The position numbers were made by a program, and so were the translations under genes. Positions 34,335 through 42,574 of a stretch of DNA of 64,000 nucleotides are shown here, in pieces. Location: contig NZ_JACAOS010000033.1 of NCBI RefSeq assembly GCF_013386165.1, positions 1-64,000 on the forward strand. The letters run 5' to 3'. Below the pieces are notes generated by a model. The model worked only from the letters and a program-made list of their open reading frames with translations. It ran no database searches and was not told the DNA's origin. Source of the DNA: Pseudomonas gingeri. Its GTDB lineage: Bacteria > Pseudomonadota > Gammaproteobacteria > Pseudomonadales > Pseudomonadaceae. The number at the start of each line of letters is the position of its first letter. Position 1 is the stretch's first letter.

Positions 34335-37300
34335 TTAGAACGCCGGGGTGAACAACAGACCAAAGCAGGTCACCCCGAGCATGCCGAAGAACACCGTGGT
34401 ACCCAGCGACTGACGCATCTCGGCGCCCGCGCCGCTGGCCACCGTCAGCGGTGCCACCCCGAGGATGAACGCCAGCGAGGTCATCAGGATCGGCCGCAGA
34501 CGGGTCCGGGCGGCATGCACCGCCGCTTCCACCGCCGTGCCGCCTTCGTCCTGTTTCTGCTTGGCGAATTCGACGATCAGGATCGCGTTCTTCGCCGCCA
34601 GGCCGATCAGCACGATAAAGCCGATCTGGGCCAGGATATCGATCGGCATGCCGCGCCCGATCAACCCGCTGATGGCCGCCAGGATGCACATCGGCACGAT
34701 CAGGATGATCGCCAACGGCAGGCGCCAGCTTTCGTATTGCGCCACCAGCACCAGGAAGCAGAACAGCGCCGCCGCGGCGAACACCAACAGGGTCGGCGTA
34801 CCGTGCTGCTGTTGCTGGTAGGCCAGTTCGGTCCACTCGAAGCCGATGCCTTGCGGCAGGGTTTTCTGCGCCAGCTCTTCCATCTTGCGCAGGGCATCCC
34901 CGGTGGCGACGCCCGGCGCAGCCGCGCCCTGCACTTCCGCCGCCGGGTAGAGGTTGAAGCGCGGCACCCGGTAGGCAATGGTGTTGTGCTCGATGCTCGC
35001 CACACTGCCGATCGGGACCATCTCGCCGGCGGCGTTGCGCACCTTCAGACGGGTGATGTCCTCGGGTGTTGCCCTGAAGTTCGCATCCGCCTGGGCAACC
35101 ACCTGGTAGGTCCGTCCCAGATAGTTGAAGTCGTTGATGTACTGCGAACCCAGGTAGACCTGCAGCGTCGAGAACACATCGGTGGGTTTGAGCCCGACCT
35201 TCTCGGCCTTGACCCGGTCGATATTGGTGAAGATCGACGGCGAGCCGGCGTTGAACAGCGTGAACATGCCGACAAAGGTCGGGTCCTTGCGGGCGGCGGC
35301 CACCAGCTTGTTGGCCGCCTCGGCCAAGGCCTTGGAGCCGAGCCCAGCGCGGTCCTCAAGCATCAGCTTGAAGCCGCCGGAACTGCCCAGGCCCTGCACC
35401 GGCGGCGGTGGGATGGTCAGGACATAGGCGTCCTTGATCACCGAGAGGCGGCGACGCAGATCAGCCAGCACCGATTTCGCGGTCAACCCCGGCATATCAT
35501 GGCTGTACAACGACGGCAGCCCGGTGAACACGGTGCCGGCGTTGGACGCCACCGTGGAAGTGGTCGCATCCAGCCCGACAAAGGGCGCGGCGTGTTCGAT
35601 ACCAGGGGTGGCCAGGGCGATATCGATCACCTGGCGCACCACCGCCTCGGTACGCTCCAGCGAAGCCCCCGGCGGCAGTTGCACGATGGTGATGAGATAA
35701 CCCTGATCCTGCTCGGGGATAAAGCCGGTGGGCGTGCTGTGGAACTCGAACCCGGTCAGGCCGATCAGGCCGACATAGACCGCCAGCACCAGGCCCAGTA
35801 CCCGCGCCAGGCGCCGGGTCAGGTTGCCATAACCGAACGAGAGCTTGTCAAAGGCCCGGTTGAAGCGGCCAAAGCTGGCATCCAGGAGACGCCCGGCCCA
35901 GGAAAGATGTTCCGGCCCATGGGCACTCGCGGGTTTGAACAGCACGGCACACAACGCCGGGCTCAAGGTCAGCGAAACGATGCAGGAGATGATGGTCGAG
36001 GCGGCGATCGTCACCGCGAACTGTTTGAAGAACAACCCGGAAATGCCGCTAAGAAACGCCGCCGGCACAAACACCGCACACAAGGTCAGGGCAATCGACA
36101 GCAGCGCGCCACCCACTTCATCCATGGTGTGGTGCGCGGCCTCGCGGGGCGACATGCCGCCGTGGATATTGCGTTCGATGTTCTCCACCACCACGATGGC
36201 ATCGTCGACCACAATCCCCACCGCCAGCACCAGGCCGAACAGCGACAGGTTGTTCAGGGAGATCCCGGTCAGGTAGAGCACGGTAAACGAGCCGAACAAC
36301 GAGATCGGAATCGCCACCACCGGAATGATCGTCGCCCGCCAGTTCTGCAGGAACAGGAAGACCACCAGCACCACCAGCAGGATCGCCTCGAAAATGGTGG
36401 TGATCACCTCATGCACCGACTTGCCGATAAAGATGGTCGGGTCATAGATGATCTTGTAGGCCACCCCGGCGGGGAAATCCTGCTTCAGGGTTTCCATCTT
36501 GGCCAGCACGTCATGGTCGACATCCAGCGAGTTGGCGCCGGGTTGCGCATAGATCAGCAAGGCCGAGGCATCGCTGCGGTCCATGAACGCCGTGGAGCCA
36601 TAGTCGACCGCACCGACCTCGACCCGACCGACATCGGCAATCCGGGTGATCCGGCCCGCGTCATCGGTCTTGAGGATGATCTGGGCAAACTCATCCGGGG
36701 TGGACAGGCGCCCCAGCGCCTCGATATTGATCTGATAGGCCTGGCTGTTCCGGGTCGGCGGCTGGTTGAGCACCCCGGCGGAGACTTGCAGGTTCTGCGC
36801 ACGCAGCGCCGCCAGTACCTCACTGGCACTCAGGTTGTGCGCGGAGACCTTGTCGGGGTCGAGCCAGATACGCATGGCGTACTCGCGACCGCCCTGGAAC
36901 TGCACATCGCCGACACCGGAGACGCGGGCCAGCACGTCCTTGATATGCAGCGTCGCGTAGTTGGACAGGTAGAGCGTGTCCTTGCTGTTGTCATCCGAAT
37001 AGAGGTGCACGGCCAGAAGGATGCTCGGCGTGGCCTTGCGTACCTGCACGCCAAGGCGCTGGACATCCTCGGGCAAGCGCGGCAAGGCGTTCTGCACCCG
37101 GTTCTGGGTCAGGTTCTGGGCAATGTTCAGGTCCGTGCCGATCCGGAAGGTCACGGTGATGGTCAGCTTGCCGTCGCCGGTGGACTGACTGTTCATGTAG
37201 AGCATGTTCTCGACGCCGTTGATCTGCTGCTCCAACGGTGTCGCCACGGTATGCGCAATGGTTTCGGCCGAAGCTCCGGGGTAGGAGGTAATGACCTGTA

Positions 37301-37433
37301 CCGTCGGCGGAACGATTTCCGGGTATTGCGCAACGGGCAGGACAAACAGCGCGCCGATGCCGATCAAGGTCAGGAAACAGCTGACCACCACGGCAAAACG
37401 CGGGCGATCGATAAAGAAATGGGCGATACGCAT
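34335..37433 (-). CDS. RND-type multidrug efflux pump, inner-membrane subunit (HAE1), with shortened C-terminus
   Basis: 1032 residues. The start MRIAHFFIDRPRFAVVVSCF is canonical. TM4 carries the proton-relay pair in VGIVVDDAIVVVENIERN, and about 12 membrane spans and two large periplasmic loops are present. It exports hydrophobic compounds using the proton gradient, within the operon MFP-RND-OMF; the gap after the fusion-protein gene is 9 nt. Oddity: translation stops after FTPAF with TAA (34335-34337). The next codons in frame read IFIRKYFHGRR and then TGA overlapping the next ATG. Relatives have FTP(A/V)FYxxIRK there, so TAA replaces a Tyr codon and removes about 12 residues. It may be a nonsense mutation, a tolerated variant or a sequence error. 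Confidence 0.95.
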   Translation of the reverse strand: MRIAHFFIDRPRFAVVVSCFLTLIGIGALFVLPVAQYPEIVPPTVQVITSYPGASAETIAHTVATPLEQQINGVENMLYMNSQSTGDGKLTITVTFRIGTDLNIAQNLTQNRVQNALPRLPEDVQRLGVQVRKATPSILLAVHLYSDDNSKDTLYLSNYATLHIKDVLARVSGVGDVQFQGGREYAMRIWLDPDKVSAHNLSASEVLAALRAQNLQVSAGVLNQPPTRNSQAYQINIEALGRLSTPDEFAQIILKTDDAGRITRIADVGRVEVGAVDYGSTAFMDRSDASALLIYAQPGANSLDVDHDVLAKMETLKQDFPAGVAYKIIYDPTIFIGKSVHEVITTIFEAILLVVLVVFLFLQNWRATIIPVVAIPISLFGSFTVLYLTGISLNNLSLFGLVLAVGIVVDDAIVVVENIERNIHGGMSPREAAHHTMDEVGGALLSIALTLCAVFVPAAFLSGISGLFFKQFAVTIAASTIISCIVSLTLSPALCAVLFKPASAHGPEHLSWAGRLLDASFGRFNRAFDKLSFGYGNLTRRLARVLGLVLAVYVGLIGLTGFEFHSTPTGFIPEQDQGYLITIVQLPPGASLERTEAVVRQVIDIALATPGIEHAAPFVGLDATTSTVASNAGTVFTGLPSLYSHDMPGLTAKSVLADLRRRLSVIKDAYVLTIPPPPVQGLGSSGGFKLMLEDRAGLGSKALAEAANKLVAAARKDPTFVGMFTLFNAGSPSIFTNIDRVKAEKVGLKPTDVFSTLQVYLGSQYINDFNYLGRTYQVVAQADANFRATPEDITRLKVRNAAGEMVPIGSVASIEHNTIAYRVPRFNLYPAAEVQGAAAPGVATGDALRKMEELAQKTLPQGIGFEWTELAYQQQQHGTPTLLVFAAAALFCFLVLVAQYESWRLPLAIILIVPMCILAAISGLIGRGMPIDILAQIGFIVLIGLAAKNAILIVEFAKQKQDEGGTAVEAAVHAARTRLRPILMTSLAFILGVAPLTVASGAGAEMRQSLGTTVFFGMLGVTCFGLLFTPAF

Positions 37434-37442
37434 GATGTGGGC

Positions 37443-38663
37443 CTATTCCTTCGCTTGATCGTCGTCGGCTTTAAGGGTCGTGTCCTTGGCGTTGACCAGG
37501 GACCCCGGCGCGGCAAACGGCAGCCCACCGACAATCACCCGATCCTGCGCGGACAGCCCCGACGTGATGACCCGCAGGCCATGGCGCATATCGCCGACGC
37601 TGACTTGCTTGGGCGCGACCCGGCCGTCTTTGTCGACGGTGAGCACGTTGAAACGAGACTGATCGGGCAACACCACGGCATCCGGCAGCAACAGCGTCGG
37701 CGCACTGGCGGAGGTGACCACCCGCACTCGGGCGAACTCCCCTGGGGTCAGCCCACGGTCGCCGTTCTTGACGATGGCGCGGGCATGAATGGTGCCGCTG
37801 GAGCGGTTCAGGGCGTTGTCGATAAAGTCCAGGGTGCCCGGCGTCGAGTAGTCATGACCACCGTCGGCGGCGATCTGCACACTGTCCGCCGGGGCGCCCT
37901 GGCGGTTGCTTTTATAACGTTTGTATTGCTGGTAATCCGACTCGCTCATGTCGAAGTCGAGGTAGATCGGGTCCACCGAGACCAGGGTCGCCAGCAAGGT
38001 GGTCGGGCTGCCTGCGGCGCGGCTGCCGGCGATCAGGTTGCCGACCGACACCAGGTGGTTACTGATCCGCCCCGAGAAGGGCGCGACAATCTCGCAATGG
38101 TCGAGGTCGAACTGGGCGTCGCGGACCTGGGCATTGGCCTCGGCCACCGCCGCATCGGCCTGCTGCCATTCCGATTTGCGTTGTTCCAGGCTTTGCACGG
38201 AACCGGCGTCGTGGCGCACCAGCTCCTCGGCCCGCTGGAATTCATTTTTGGCGTAGGCCAGTTGTGCCGATGAGCGCTGCACTTGCGATTTGGCCTGGGC
38301 CAGGCGGATCTCGTAGGGCACCCGGTCCACGCTGAACAGTGGTGCGCCCTTCTGCACCAATTCGCCATCCTTGAAGTGGATGCCGGTGAGGGTGCCGCCG
38401 ACCTGGGCCCTCAGTTCGACCCGGTCGACGGCGGAAAACTGGCCGAGAAAACCGAGCCGGGTGTCCAGTTGTTGCACCAGGGGCTGGCTGACCAGCACCT
38501 CGGGAAGCGCCGGTGCGGCACCCGCCGAAGCCGGGCGGCTATCGCCCCAGACCATGAACAGGCCGGCGCAGAGAGCCACTGACAACAGCCCTCCCCCCGC
38601 AGCTCCAACCACCTTGCGCTTATGGGAAAGCCGCGCCGACGGCGACGGCGACTGTTCCTCCAT
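37443..38663 (-). CDS. RND efflux membrane fusion protein (AcrA/MexE family)
   Basis: 406 residues from the ATG at 38663 (MEEQSPSPSARL). A GTG at 38678 has GAGG 8 nt upstream and is an alternative start. A cytoplasmic tail precedes one membrane anchor (VVGAAGGGLLSVALCAGLFM). A lipoyl/barrel half-motif is seen in VELRAQVGGTLTGIHFKDGE, then a coiled-coil hairpin (~100-180), then the second lipoyl half and beta barrel with IVAPFSGRISNHLVSVGNLI. It links the RND pump to the outer-membrane factor. First gene of the efflux operon. Confidence 0.92.
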   Translation of the reverse strand: MEEQSPSPSARLSHKRKVVGAAGGGLLSVALCAGLFMVWGDSRPASAGAAPALPEVLVSQPLVQQLDTRLGFLGQFSAVDRVELRAQVGGTLTGIHFKDGELVQKGAPLFSVDRVPYEIRLAQAKSQVQRSSAQLAYAKNEFQRAEELVRHDAGSVQSLEQRKSEWQQADAAVAEANAQVRDAQFDLDHCEIVAPFSGRISNHLVSVGNLIAGSRAAGSPTTLLATLVSVDPIYLDFDMSESDYQQYKRYKSNRQGAPADSVQIAADGGHDYSTPGTLDFIDNALNRSSGTIHARAIVKNGDRGLTPGEFARVRVVTSASAPTLLLPDAVVLPDQSRFNVLTVDKDGRVAPKQVSVGDMRHGLRVITSGLSAQDRVIVGGLPFAAPGSLVNAKDTTLKADDDQAKE

Positions 38664-39256
38664 CCGTTCAGATTCCACTGGCACACCCTCAACTTGCGAA
38701 CACAGACCTAAAGGGGCACCCACGCGCCCCACTCCCAGGCGCTGGACGCGGTGCCGCGGATGGCGGCAAACACTCATGCACCTGCCGCAATGATGATATC
38801 CATCATCATTGATGCCGTAAAGATGATGACCGAAATAATTAATCTCACCCCTCAAGCCGGCTCCGAGCGAGCCGCGCCGAACCTGGCCGATGGACAACCC
38901 CGTGCCTCTGCCCGCCAGACCGAGATAAACACCTTCCCACACCCGGACACGCCGACAGCTCGGCAGGGGCCACCTTCAATCACTTTTTATAAACAAGAAA
39001 AGAAGTACCGTTAGACACTTCAAACACTTTCTCCACCTGACAAACATATAAAACAGATACTGTAGACACGCTCCGTTTATTCCGTTGATCAATAAAGCCC
39101 CCAATACCTGGAGCCACTTCAATATCAATTTAATATCAAACAACCGCTCGTCGCACTTTCGAAAAATAATATTCAACTTTTCACAACGACCGATGATCCC
39201 AATCAGTGCTTGCTGCTATTGCAGGTAAAATTCAATTAACCAAGAGGTACTGAACC
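38664..39256. other. Intergenic region upstream of the efflux operon and the KGG protein
   Basis: 593 bases with no supported gene. The left part keeps high GC and contains the 24-base palindrome; the right part (about 38990-39240) is clearly AT-rich. Small open frames here lack ribosome sites and recognisable protein patterns. The region must hold the promoters of the leftward efflux operon and the rightward KGG gene. Confidence 0.6.
38788..38811. promoter_or_regulatory. Perfect 10+4+10 inverted repeat upstream of the RND operon
   Basis: CAATGATGAT (38788-38797), spacer ATCC, ATCATCATTG (38802-38811). It lies 124 nt upstream of the fusion-protein start. A near-perfect dyad of this size in front of an efflux operon is typical of an operator for a TetR-type or other dimeric regulator; the TetR gene at the far end of the operon is the obvious candidate. 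Confidence 0.55.
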
Positions 39257-39448
39257 ATGGCTAATACCGGAAATTCAAATCCTGGGAATTTTGCAAACGA
39301 CCGTAATAAAGCGTCTGACGCCGGCAAGAAAGGCGGCCAGGCATCGGGTGGCAACGTTCCCCATGACCGGCAGAAAGCGCCGGACATGGGCAACAAGCCC
39401 GAAACAGGCAAAAAAGGTGGTCAGCACGGCGGCGGTGGCCGTAGCTGA
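39257..39448 (+). CDS. KGG-repeat stress-associated small protein
   Basis: 63 residues, hydrophilic and without Cys or Trp. It carries repeated units of the stress-induced 'acidophilic repeat' (KGG) type: FANDRNKASDAGKKGGQASG, then HDRQKAPDMG, then KPETGKKGGQHGG. AAGAGG lies 10 nt before the ATG. Proteins of this family (YciG, con-10-like) accumulate in stationary phase or under osmotic stress; the molecular role is unclear. It is monocistronic, followed by a strong terminator. Confidence 0.88.
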   Translation: MANTGNSNPGNFANDRNKASDAGKKGGQASGGNVPHDRQKAPDMGNKPETGKKGGQHGGGGRS

Positions 39449-39479
39449 GCATTGATTCAACCGTGAAGTCGTGCGGTCA

Positions 39480-39518
39480 GGCCGCTTTCCTCGATCTTCG
39501 GTGGAAAGCGGCCTTTTT
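39480..39518 (+). terminator. Rho-independent terminator of the KGG gene
   Basis: The stem GGCCGCTTTCC (39480-39490) pairs with GGAAAGCGGCC (39503-39513), with a 12-base loop, and TTTTT follows directly at 39514-39518. This is a textbook intrinsic terminator, 32 nt after the stop codon. Confidence 0.93.
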
Positions 39519-39672
39519 CATTGATAAGGGCTGCTGAAAGTTCTGCTGTAACGTGCGCGAACAGAGAAAACGCTTGGAGAAGCCATTACCGAAGAAACCT
39601 TTACCCGGCTTTTGCACTCCATTCACTAGAGCCCGCGTTCATGCCTGAACCGTTCAGACTGGGAGATCCGCA

Positions 39673-40230
39673 ATGACCGAGCACATCGTCCACTTTCATT
39701 GCCAGATTGATCAGAGCACCACTGAACGTTTTCGCGACTGTTGTCTGGAGGCCATTGAAGAAGGCGCCAGTTCGCTGCTGCTGAACCTGTCCACCACGGG
39801 CGGCAGTACCAACTTCGGTTTTTCCCTGTACACCTTTCTCAAGTCGCTGCCGGTGCCGCTGTGCGCGATCAATGCCGGCAACATCGAGTCCATGGGCATC
39901 ATCATGTTCCTGGCGGCCACCCGACGCATCACCGCGCCCCATTCACGTTTCCTGATCCATCCGATGAACTGGTATTTCAGCCAGAGTTCGGTGGACCACC
40001 AGCGGCTGCGGGAATACTTGTCGAGTCTGGACAATGACCTGGCGCGTTACGTGAAGATCTACCAGATCGAAACCGCCGATGCGGCGACCCAGTTGGATAT
40101 ATTCAAATGCCTGTCGGCCGAGGAGAAGGTCATTGCGGCCCATGAATCACTGGCCTATGGCATCGCTCATGAGATGAAACAGATGATTTTTGCCGAGGAT
40201 GTCAAACATTGGAAAGTGGGGGGTGGTTGA
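39673..40230 (+). CDS. ClpP-like serine protease
   Basis: 185 residues, close to ClpP length. The ClpP landmarks are present in altered form: NLSTTGGS for NSPGG, nucleophile Ser in NIESMGIIMFLAA, catalytic His in FLIHPMNW, and acidic candidates in ETADAATQLDIFKCLSAEEK. No signal peptide. GGGAG precedes the ATG. The sequence is far from the housekeeping ClpP and has no Clp ATPase beside it, so it may act alone or with a distant partner. It converges with the LysR gene, leaving one base between stops. Confidence 0.82.
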   Translation: MTEHIVHFHCQIDQSTTERFRDCCLEAIEEGASSLLLNLSTTGGSTNFGFSLYTFLKSLPVPLCAINAGNIESMGIIMFLAATRRITAPHSRFLIHPMNWYFSQSSVDHQRLREYLSSLDNDLARYVKIYQIETADAATQLDIFKCLSAEEKVIAAHESLAYGIAHEMKQMIFAEDVKHWKVGGG

Positions 40231-40231
40231 G

Positions 40232-41203
40232 TCATTCGGTGTGGTGACTCTCAGGTCCGACCTGAAAACGCGGTGCCTGCATGTCCCGTAGCAGTTCCTC
40301 GCTGGCGCGACTGAAGCGCTCCACGAGAAAATCCAGCAGCGCACGCACACGGGGCACCTGGTAACGATTGGCGTGCAAGACCGCATAGACGCCCGTCTCA
40401 CTGACGCTGAAGTCCGGCAACAGGACTTTCAGTGTCCCGGCGCGGATATCCGCGGCAGCGTCCCAAATGGTTTTTCGGGCGATGCCGCGACCGGCCAGGA
40501 CCCAGGCCCGGGCAAGCGCGCCATCGTTGGTTTCCCAGGCCTGATCCATCGGCACGGTATGGCTCCAGCCCTGCTCATCCACTACAAAGTGGAATTCATT
40601 CAAAGGCCCCGCCGAAGTCACCAGCACGATGAATTGATGACCGGACAGTTGTGCCGGAGTGAGAGGTTCACCCTGTCGCGCCAGATAGTCGGGCGAGGCA
40701 CACAGCACCCGCCAATTGGGCGCCAACTGCCGGGCGACCAGCGAGCCGTCACTGGGCCGCCCGAAGCGGATCGCCAGATCCACATCGTCTTGCAGCAGGT
40801 TCGACAGCGAATCCGAGAGTGTCAGCGCGATGCTCAATTCGGGATGCAAGTCGCAGAACATCTCGAGCCAATCGTTCAGCAGGTTTCGACCGAAATCGGC
40901 GGACGCCGAGATCCGCACTTTGCCACGCACGCCCTGCTGGCTGGCTTGAAGCCCCGCCTGCGCCTCATCAATGGCGCGCAAGGCCACCCAACAGTGATGC
41001 AGGTAGAACCGGCCCTCGTCGGTCAGGCGCAATTGCCGAGTGGTGCGATCGAACAGTCGGGTCCGTAGCGCCGCCTCCAGCTTGATCAACCGTGCACTCG
41101 CGGCCGCCGGCGAAAGCCCGAGCTTGCGCCCAGCCGCGGACAAACTGCCGAGCCCCGCCGCCTCAGCGAATAAACGCATATCACCTAATCGATCAGTTGC
41201 CAT
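40232..41203 (-). CDS. LysR-family transcriptional regulator
   Basis: 323 residues from MATDRLGDMRLFAEAAGLGS at 41203; the longer frame upstream overlaps the divergent MFS promoter. The winged helix-turn-helix is in AGRKLGLSPAAASARLIKLE, then LFDRTTRQLRLTDEG. The effector domain resembles the substrate-binding fold of the CrgA-like branch (VRGKVRISASADFGRNLL, DLAIRFGRPSDGSLVARQL). It is divergent from the MFS gene with 100 nt between starts, so it probably controls that transporter and itself. Confidence 0.92.
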   Translation of the reverse strand: MATDRLGDMRLFAEAAGLGSLSAAGRKLGLSPAAASARLIKLEAALRTRLFDRTTRQLRLTDEGRFYLHHCWVALRAIDEAQAGLQASQQGVRGKVRISASADFGRNLLNDWLEMFCDLHPELSIALTLSDSLSNLLQDDVDLAIRFGRPSDGSLVARQLAPNWRVLCASPDYLARQGEPLTPAQLSGHQFIVLVTSAGPLNEFHFVVDEQGWSHTVPMDQAWETNDGALARAWVLAGRGIARKTIWDAAADIRAGTLKVLLPDFSVSETGVYAVLHANRYQVPRVRALLDFLVERFSRASEELLRDMQAPRFQVGPESHHTE

Positions 41204-41303
41204 TTTAAATACAGATTTGAAAGACTCTAAAATAGTACGCCAATTATCAAATACAAGGAAAGCCAGCAGACTTGCCTCTCTTCCAGTCATCGAGGCGCAG
41301 AGC

Positions 41304-42524
41304 ATGACCGACAAACAACACAGTGCAGGGGGTATAACCACTCCCGAGCGCATGCCCCTGGCCGCCCTGCTGGCACTGACCATGGCCAGCTTTATCGCCA
41401 CCGCCAACGAAACCACACCCGCCGGCCTGCTCCCGCAGATAGCCCAGGATCTTGGCGTCTCACAAGCCTGGGCCGGTCAGTTGGTGACCTTGTGTGCACT
41501 GGGTTCGGGGTTGGCGGCGATTCCCCTGACCATCGCCCTCGCCGGTTGGCGACGTCGACTCGTCTTGCTGCTGGCGGGCGGCGCCTTCCTGGTCTGCAAC
41601 GCCGTGACCGCGTTGTCGCCTTACCTGGTATTGACCTTGTTGGCCCGCTTCGTGGTCGGCATCGCCACCGGCCTGGCCTGGAGCCTGCTGGCCGGTTATG
41701 CCCGGCGCATGGTGCCAGCCCCTTTACAGGGCCGGGCCATGGCGCTGGCCATGCTCGGCATCCCGCTGGCACTGGCGTTGGGTGTACCGCTCAGTGCCTG
41801 GCTTGGCGCCCAGTTCGGTTGGCGTGGCGTATTCGGTCTATTGTCCGGGCTCAGCCTGGTGCTGATGGTCTGGGTACTGTTCAAAGTGCCTGACTATCCC
41901 GGACAGACGAGCACCCGACGACTGCCGATGGGCAAGGTGCTGAGCACACCCGGCGTGCGCCCGGTACTGATGGTGGTGATGTTCTGGATCATGGCCCACT
42001 ACACCCTTTACACCTACATCGCGCCGTTTCTGGCCTCCATTGGCTTGGCCGAGCATCTGGACTGGGCGTTGCTGACCTTCGGCCTCGCCGCCCTGGGCGG
42101 TATCTGGATGACCGGACTTTGGGTTGATCGCGGCTTGCGCGGGCTGGTCTTGCTCAGCCTGGGGGCTTTCGCGCTGGTATCGCTGATGCTGGGTTTCGGC
42201 GGGGCACCGACTGCCGTGACCTTCATCGGCATCGCGGTGTGGGGGCTGAGCTTCGGCGGCGCGCCGACGTTACTGCAGACCGCCCTGGCGGACACGGCCG
42301 GCGATGGCGCCGATGTGGCCCAGTCGATGCTGGTGACCGTCTTCAACCTCGCGTTCGCCGCCAGCGGCGTGCTGGGTGGGCTGTTACTGGAAACCCTGGG
42401 GGCCGGTGCCTTTCCCTGGGTGATCCTGGGTTTGGTGTCGATAGCCTGGGGTGTGGCCTCGGCCGCCAAGGCACATGGGTTCAGGGTTGGGCGAAGGGTA
42501 TCAATGCAGTTGGAGCTTCAGTGA
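41304..42524 (+). CDS. MFS transporter (DHA1-type drug or sugar efflux)
   Basis: 406 residues from the ATG at 41304, with GAGG 8 nt upstream. Twelve membrane spans are visible. N-terminal MASFIATANETTPAGLLPQI, followed by LGVSQAWAGQLVTLCALGSG, is typical of the AraJ/YdhP/Cml efflux branch. It probably expels a drug or metabolite by proton antiport. The divergent LysR gene is its likely regulator. It is followed by a symmetrical hairpin shared with the convergent peptidase gene. Confidence 0.9.
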   Translation: MTDKQHSAGGITTPERMPLAALLALTMASFIATANETTPAGLLPQIAQDLGVSQAWAGQLVTLCALGSGLAAIPLTIALAGWRRRLVLLLAGGAFLVCNAVTALSPYLVLTLLARFVVGIATGLAWSLLAGYARRMVPAPLQGRAMALAMLGIPLALALGVPLSAWLGAQFGWRGVFGLLSGLSLVLMVWVLFKVPDYPGQTSTRRLPMGKVLSTPGVRPVLMVVMFWIMAHYTLYTYIAPFLASIGLAEHLDWALLTFGLAALGGIWMTGLWVDRGLRGLVLLSLGAFALVSLMLGFGGAPTAVTFIGIAVWGLSFGGAPTLLQTALADTAGDGADVAQSMLVTVFNLAFAASGVLGGLLLETLGAGAFPWVILGLVSIAWGVASAAKAHGFRVGRRVSMQLELQ

Positions 42525-42529
42525 TCGCA

Positions 42530-42561
42530 CAGATCGTTCCCGGCTGTGCGGGAACGATCTG
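42530..42561. terminator. Hairpin between convergent MFS and peptidase genes
   Basis: CAGATCGTTCCC (42530-42541), loop GGCTGTGC, GGGAACGATCTG (42550-42561): a perfect 12-bp stem beginning 6 nt after the MFS stop and 14 nt from the peptidase stop. There is no clear T-run, so termination strength is uncertain. Confidence 0.6.
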
Positions 42562-42574
42562 ATAAAGCCAAGCC

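Noticed and set aside
34311..38273. Plus-strand open frame of 1320 codons across the RND operon
   Set aside because: It is antisense to a complete RND pump and fusion protein with clear motifs; the product is Gln/Arg/His-rich low complexity, typical of a shadow frame.
38751..39014. 87-codon plus-strand frame in the gap before the KGG gene
   Set aside because: No ribosome site, starts inside the likely control region of the RND operon, and contains the palindrome; no protein pattern.
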